A stretch of DNA of 9,434 nucleotides from Gordonibacter sp036659115 (GTDB lineage: Bacteria; Actinomycetota; Coriobacteriia; Coriobacteriales; Eggerthellaceae). The stretch lies in the NCBI RefSeq assembly GCF_036659115.1, contig NZ_JAVXDF010000086.1; one strand, 5' to 3'. The notes under the pieces were generated by a model. It worked only from the letters and a program-made list of their open reading frames with translations, ran no database searches and was not told where the DNA came from. Numbering within the stretch: position 1 is the first letter of the stretch; each line of letters opens with the position of its first letter. The translations under genes were made by a program, and so were the position numbers. This document shows positions 5,621 to 9,434 of the stretch, one piece after another.

Positions 5621-6967
5621 ATGATCAAGAAGAACATGGTACGCGAGTACCTGAAGTACATCCTTCCCACCATGCTGACGTTCACGTTGGCGAGCGTATA
5701 CAGCATCGTCGATGGCATCTTCGTGGGCCATGCGGTGGGCGATGCGGGGCTGGCTGGCGTCAACGTGGCTTTTCCGCTGGTGGCACTGGTGATGGCGATA
5801 GGCACCGGCATCGGCATGGGTGGCGGCGTGATCTCCTCCATCGCCAAGGGTGCGGGCGACCACGCTAAATCGCGTCGTGCGGTGGGCACGACGTTTCTCA
5901 TGCTGCTGTTGGCGGCCGTTCCCATCATGGCTGCGTTGCTGCTGTTCGCTGAGCCTATTTTAACGTTGCTCGGCGGACGGGGGGAGACGCTTGCGCAGGC
6001 CGTGTCCTATATCATGGTTATCGCCTGGGGTGTTCCGTTCCAGATCTTCGTGACGGGCTGTACGCCGCTTATCCGCAACCAGGGGCGTGTGGTGTACGCT
6101 ATGATCGTGCAAGTGCTGGCAGGCTGCATGAATGTGGTGCTCGACTACGTGTTCGTCATGGTGCTGGGGCGTGGCATAGCGGGCGCTGCCGAGGCGACGG
6201 TGCTGTCTCAGATAGCCGCTTTCGTGCTGGTAGCCGCATTCTTTTCTATGAAGCGCAACCGCATCGCGCGCGCGGATCTGCGTCCTGACGGAAAGATTGC
6301 GTCGCATGTGCTGCGTTTAGGGCTGGCGCCGTTTGGGCTGACGTTGCTGCCCGAAGCCACGGTGGTGGCCATCAACGTGAACTTGGCGAATTACGGCGGC
6401 GAGACCGCTCTGGCGGCGTATGCGGTCGTATCGTACACGGCCTGTGTCATCCAGATGCTTATCCAGGGCGTGGGCGATGGGTCCCAGCCGCTTATCAGCA
6501 AGTTCTTCGGCGCGCGGGACGGCGATGCGGTGCGGCGTATCCGCAACACGAACTACCTGATCGCCATCAGCTTGGGTGCGGTGGGGCTTTTGACGATGTT
6601 TTTGTTCCGCGAGCAGATTCCGCTCTTATTCGGCGCGAGCGATGCCACGTCCGGCCTGATAGCCTGGGCGCTGCCCATCTTCTCTATCGCGTACGTGTTC
6701 TACGGGTTCACGCATGCCTCCACATCCTACTTCTATGCGGTGGACGATGCCAAGGCATCGAGTGCCATTGTATACGGCGAGGCTGCACTCGTAGTGGTCG
6801 TCGTGACGGGGCTGGGATGGTTGTTCGGCATGGACGGCATCTGGATCTCGGTAACGGTAGTGCAGATGATCCTTGCCTGTGGTGCGGCGGTGCTCCTGCG
6901 TTTGCGCCACCGCACGCGCGACGACCAGTCGGCGCTTGCTTCGCAGCCGGTGTCGGAGGGGTGCTAG
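5621..6967 (+). CDS. MATE family multidrug efflux transporter
   Basis: Inner-membrane antiporter of 448 residues with the two six-helix halves of the MATE family, closest in style to the MepA/DinF-like group. It would export cationic drugs or other organic compounds using Na+ or H+. Hallmarks seen: LPTMLTFTLASVYSIVDGIFVG (15-36), the Gly-rich GIGMGGG (63-69), PLIRNQG (149-155), NVVLDYVFVM (171-180), GIAGAAEATVLSQ (185-197), and in the second half QGVGDGSQPLISKFFGA (282-298). The ATG at 5621 follows AAAGG at 5608-5612. The gene is divergent from merR, whose putative operator overlaps its promoter. Its TAG stop overlaps the stop of the convergent msrAB gene by two bases. Length and domain content are complete. 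The substrate is unknown. Confidence 0.95.
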   Translation: MIKKNMVREYLKYILPTMLTFTLASVYSIVDGIFVGHAVGDAGLAGVNVAFPLVALVMAIGTGIGMGGGVISSIAKGAGDHAKSRRAVGTTFLMLLLAAVPIMAALLLFAEPILTLLGGRGETLAQAVSYIMVIAWGVPFQIFVTGCTPLIRNQGRVVYAMIVQVLAGCMNVVLDYVFVMVLGRGIAGAAEATVLSQIAAFVLVAAFFSMKRNRIARADLRPDGKIASHVLRLGLAPFGLTLLPEATVVAINVNLANYGGETALAAYAVVSYTACVIQMLIQGVGDGSQPLISKFFGARDGDAVRRIRNTNYLIAISLGAVGLLTMFLFREQIPLLFGASDATSGLIAWALPIFSIAYVFYGFTHASTSYFYAVDDAKASSAIVYGEAALVVVVVTGLGWLFGMDGIWISVTVVQMILACGAAVLLRLRHRTRDDQSALASQPVSEGC

Positions 6968-8145
6968 ATCAGGGGCATCAGGTACCCGTACCCTTCCTCC
7001 TCCATGCGCTCCAGCGGCACGAAGCGCAGGGCGGCGCCGTTGATGCAATAGCGCAAGCCTCCGGCATCGGCCGGCCCGTCGGTGAACACGTGTCCCAGGT
7101 GCGCGTCGCCGGCGTGGCTGCGCACCTCTGTGCGGGCCATGCCGTGGCTGCGGTCCAGGTGCTCTTGCACGACGTCGCGCGCGATAGGGCGCGAGAATGC
7201 CGGCCACCCGCAGCCGGAGTCGAACTTGTCCGCGCTGGCGAACAGCGGCTCTCCGCTGGTTACATCTACGTAGATGCCCGGCTTGAACAGATGGTCGTAA
7301 TCGCTCGTGAACGGGCGCTCGGTGGCGTTCTCTCGCACGACGCGGTACTGGTCGGGGGAAAGCGTGCGGCGTAGCTCATCGTCGGGTGTCGCTGTGTACC
7401 CTTGTTCGCCGATGAGGGTGCCGGTATCAGCAGGGGCAGATACGCCTGCGCGTTTGTCTGCGGGCTTGCTGTTGGGCTTGTCGCTCGCATTGGCCTTGTC
7501 GTGCAGGGAAGCCGCACCGGATTTGGGTTTCTCGTCGGCGCACAGGCCGTCTAAGGGAACGCAGGCGCGTCCTTCGACGAGTCCGACGCGAGCGGCGAAT
7601 GCCTCGGCCGCGCCCAGGTGGATGTGGCAGTAGCCGCCCGGGTTCTTCTTCAGATACTCCTGATGGTAGTCCTCGGCGGGGAAGAAGCTGCGCAAGGGCA
7701 GGGCTTCCGTGACGATGGGGGAGGCGTGGGCCGCCTGCTGGCGCAACAAGGCTGCTTTTGCGTCATCCTCGTCATCCTCGTCGATCCAGTAGATGCCGCT
7801 GCGGTACTGCGTTCCGCGGTCGTTTCCCTGGCGGTTCAGGCTGGTGGGGTCTACTACTTCGAAGAACGCGTCCAGCAGCACGTCGGTGGGCAGGACGGTG
7901 CGGTCGTAAGTGACGGCGACCGTCTCGGCGTGTCCCGTGGCACCCGTGCAGACCTCGCGGTAGCCGGGACTGTCGGTGATGCCGTTGGCGTAGCCCGAAA
8001 CCGCATTGCGCACGCCGGGCAGACGCCTGAGGTAGGCTTCGAGCCCCCAAAAGCAGCCGCCGGCCAAGTAGAGGGTATGCCGGTCGCCTTGGGTGGGGGA
8101 AGATGCGGCCTCGGATGATGAAGTGGGAGAATTCTCACTGGTCAT
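6964..8145 (-). CDS. msrAB: Bifunctional peptide methionine sulfoxide reductase MsrA-MsrB
   Basis: Repair enzyme of 393 residues that reduces both S- and R-methionine sulfoxide in proteins, using thioredoxin as reductant. The MsrA domain (about 23-190) has the catalytic GGCFWG (29-34, Cys31), GYANG (51-55), CTGATGHAE (66-74) and GGYCHIHL (170-177). The MsrB domain (about 255-385) has TERPFTSDYD (275-284), SGCGWPAF (310-317, resolving-type Cys312), HLGHVF (349-354) and RYCINGAALRF (365-375, catalytic Cys367). The two CxxC zinc sites of many MsrB proteins are absent (D294/S297 and S343/G346 at those places), as is usual in zinc-free MsrAB fusions. A Lys/Ala/Ser/Pro-rich linker of about 40 residues (203-245) joins the domains; Cys196 and Cys202 before it are candidate recycling cysteines. 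No signal peptide is visible, so it is probably cytoplasmic. AAAGGA lies about 9 bases before the ATG at 8145. Confidence 0.96.
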   Translation of the reverse strand: MTSENSPTSSSEAASSPTQGDRHTLYLAGGCFWGLEAYLRRLPGVRNAVSGYANGITDSPGYREVCTGATGHAETVAVTYDRTVLPTDVLLDAFFEVVDPTSLNRQGNDRGTQYRSGIYWIDEDDEDDAKAALLRQQAAHASPIVTEALPLRSFFPAEDYHQEYLKKNPGGYCHIHLGAAEAFAARVGLVEGRACVPLDGLCADEKPKSGAASLHDKANASDKPNSKPADKRAGVSAPADTGTLIGEQGYTATPDDELRRTLSPDQYRVVRENATERPFTSDYDHLFKPGIYVDVTSGEPLFASADKFDSGCGWPAFSRPIARDVVQEHLDRSHGMARTEVRSHAGDAHLGHVFTDGPADAGGLRYCINGAALRFVPLERMEEEGYGYLMPLI

Positions 8146-8418
8146 GATATTCGTCCTTTCTCGCTTTTCGCCTATGGTATCGCCTTGTGCTTGAGGGGGT
8201 CAGATGGGGTAAGAACCGTCACATATGCGTTGCGCGATAAGCATGCGATGCGCAAACCCTTCTGCTAGATCTCGGTGGAAGAACCGATGTTGGCTGCGTG
8301 GCCGTTTTCGGTGTTTCAAGGTGCTGTCTCGGGTGACGCTCTCCCTGCCTCTCCCTACCGAATCCTGCGGATTTGGCGTAAAGTGGTGCCGATCCGATAG
8401 CAATTGTAGAGTTTCCTT

Positions 8419-8424
8419 TATACT
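8419..8424 (+). promoter_or_regulatory. Candidate -10 box for trxB
   Basis: TATACT matches five of six -10 consensus bases. A start of transcription about 7 bases downstream (near 8431) would leave a leader of about 33 bases to the ATG at 8464. No good -35 lies at 16-18 bp, so an activator or an alternative sigma factor may be involved, or the site may be chance. Confidence 0.35.
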
Positions 8425-8450
8425 GGAGGAATAGGAACAATGCTTCGACT

Positions 8451-8456
8451 AGGAGG
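8451..8456 (+). promoter_or_regulatory. Ribosome binding site favouring the trxB start at 8464
   Basis: AGGAGG, a full Shine-Dalgarno core 7 bases before the ATG at 8464. An in-frame ATG at 8440 also has a purine-rich GGAGG (8425-8429) before it, but if TATACT at 8419 is the -10 box that site would lie outside the transcript. The downstream start is therefore preferred. Confidence 0.65.
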
Positions 8457-8463
8457 CTTAACC

Positions 8464-9434
8464 ATGATCGAGGACACTACCAACCAGACATCGGCCGCGT
8501 GCAAGGCGGCAGGGGCCGATGACGTTATCGATATAGCCATTATAGGCGCCGGCCCGGCAGGCCTTTCGGCGGCCTTGTACGGCGCGCGCGCTGGGCTTAA
8601 GACGGTTATGTTCGAGCGCATCTTGGCAGGCGGGCAGCTGGCCCAGACCGAACACATGGAGAACTATCCCGGATTTCCCGAGGGTGCAAACGGCTTCGAG
8701 CTTGCGTTCTCCATGAAACAGCAGGCCGACCGCTTCGGTGCCCGTACGGTGGGCGAGGAGGTGACGTCGGTGGACTTCACCCAGGAGCCGAAGGTGCTCA
8801 CGACGGCTTTTAGCGAGCATCGCGCCAAAAGCGTTATCATTGCCACGGGCGCGCGTCCCCGTAAGCTGGGGCTTGAGCTTGAGGACGAGCTGCAAGGCCG
8901 CGGCGTGTCGTATTGCGCCACCTGTGACGGAAACTTCTTCCGCGGCAAAGAGGTCATGGTGGTGGGCGGTGGCAACACGGCTGTGGGCGATGCTATCTAT
9001 CTGGCCCGTATCTGCAAGAAGGTGTACTTGGTGCACCGCCGCGACAAGCTGCGCGCTACAGCCATCTACCACAAGCGCCTCGAGGCCCTGCCGAATCTGG
9101 AATTCGTCTGGAATGCAACGCCGCGTAAACTCGTGACCGACGAGGGCAGGCTCGCAGGCGTGCGCGTGGAGGTACTGACGACGGGCGAGGAGCGCGACAT
9201 TCCCGTGGAAGGCCTGTTCGTGGCAGTGGGGACTCAGCCTAACACCGAATTTTTAGACGGTGCTTTGCGTACCGACGAAACGGGTTACTTGGTGGCCGAC
9301 GAGACAGGTGTGACGGAAGTTCCTGGCGTGTACGCTGCTGGCGACGTACGTACGAAGTTTTTGCACCAGGTGGTTACCGCGGTGTCCGACGGTGCCATTA
9401 CCGCAGAGGAAGCTGCGGAGTATCTAGCTATTTA
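8464..9434 (+). CDS. trxB: Thioredoxin reductase (NADPH-type), 3' end at window edge
   Basis: FAD- and pyridine-nucleotide-dependent enzyme that reduces thioredoxin. 323 codons are visible, about the full length of a low-molecular-weight TrxB. After an unconserved leader of about 20 residues come the FAD-binding IIGAGPAGLSAALYGARAG (26-44), GGQL followed by ENYPGFPEG, ATGARPR, and the redox centre SYCATCDG (149-156, Cys151 and Cys154). The nucleotide-binding part has VVGGGNTAV (166-174) and HRRDKLRA (191-198), the basic pattern associated with NADPH. The C-terminal FAD motif is VYAAGDVR (289-296), then FLHQVVTAVSDGAITAEEAAEYLAI. The window ends with TA as the first two bases of the next codon, so the stop may be one base away. 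Usual GGGDSA is GGGNTA here, a tolerated variant. It is divergent from msrAB, its indirect client. Confidence 0.95.
   Translation, partial: MIEDTTNQTSAACKAAGADDVIDIAIIGAGPAGLSAALYGARAGLKTVMFERILAGGQLAQTEHMENYPGFPEGANGFELAFSMKQQADRFGARTVGEEVTSVDFTQEPKVLTTAFSEHRAKSVIIATGARPRKLGLELEDELQGRGVSYCATCDGNFFRGKEVMVVGGGNTAVGDAIYLARICKKVYLVHRRDKLRATAIYHKRLEALPNLEFVWNATPRKLVTDEGRLAGVRVEVLTTGEERDIPVEGLFVAVGTQPNTEFLDGALRTDETGYLVADETGVTEVPGVYAAGDVRTKFLHQVVTAVSDGAITAEEAAEYLAI

Larger units (their letters stand above)
8146..8463. other. Divergent 318-bp intergenic region between msrAB and trxB
   Basis: No protein gene is supported here: the short frames on either strand have no recognisable product or good start. 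It must hold both the msrAB and trxB promoters. Visible structure: an inverted repeat TTGCGC (8230-8235) with GCGCAA (8250-8255); a small hairpin TCGGT (8272-8276) with ACCGA (8283-8287); and a direct repeat CTCTCCCT at 8339-8346 and 8349-8356, spaced exactly 10 bp. Toward msrAB, a weak promoter CTGACC-18 bp-TACCAT (8203 to 8174, minus strand) is possible. I see no known riboswitch, T-box or tRNA. Confidence 0.5.

Noticed and set aside
8200..8434. Small frames on both strands in the msrAB-trxB gap (67-73 residues)
   Set aside because: No ribosome site or recognisable domain, and basic low-complexity composition; treated as chance.
1..9434. Mobile elements, CRISPR, tRNA, defence or prophage genes
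   Set aside because: I looked for transposase or integrase motifs, terminal repeats, regularly spaced repeats and tRNA-like folds and saw none.

Overview
The window is compact, GC-rich chromosomal DNA from a bacterium. The gene style suggests an actinobacterial lineage, most likely Coriobacteriia (Eggerthella-like): GC-rich codons, strong AAAGGA/AGGAGG ribosome binding sites, a LuxR-type helix-turn-helix remnant, and a thiol-redox set. This is an impression from the proteins. No rRNA or other taxonomic marker is present, so the assignment is moderate at best.

Layout from left to right: (1) positions 2-218, the C-terminal DNA-binding end of a LuxR-family regulator, cut by the window edge, frameshifted and truncated, so probably a pseudogene; (2) 263-1861 (-), a CPA2-type cation:proton antiporter without a nucleotide-binding regulatory domain; (3) divergent from it, a two-gene unit (+) of a YbjQ/UPF0145 protein (1993-2316) and a six-helix voltage-gated-type potassium channel (2327-3217); (4) 3239-4177 (-), a patatin-like phospholipase; (5) 4379-4687 (+), thioredoxin, closed by a strong intrinsic terminator; (6) 4744-5496 (-), a MerR-family regulator; (7) 5621-6967 (+), a MATE efflux pump, divergent from the regulator across a perfect 21-bp palindrome placed as a MerR operator inside a 19-bp-spacer promoter; (8) 6964-8145 (-), a fused methionine sulfoxide reductase MsrA-MsrB; (9) 8464 to the window end (+), thioredoxin reductase, which is open at the right edge but lacks at most a few residues.

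Two functional themes stand out. The left half handles monovalent cations (antiporter opposite a potassium channel). The right half is a thiol-redox repair set: thioredoxin reductase reduces thioredoxin, which in turn recycles MsrAB. A regulator and drug-efflux pair is inserted between its members. Almost every transcription unit lies on the opposite strand from its neighbours, so regulation is probably gene by gene from short divergent intergenic regions.

I found no tRNA, rRNA, CRISPR array, insertion sequence or prophage gene. I do not see a clearly undescribed multi-gene system. The best leads are the MerR operator with its unassigned sensor domain, the YbjQ-channel pairing, and the 318-bp msrAB-trxB intergenic region with helical-turn-spaced repeats.
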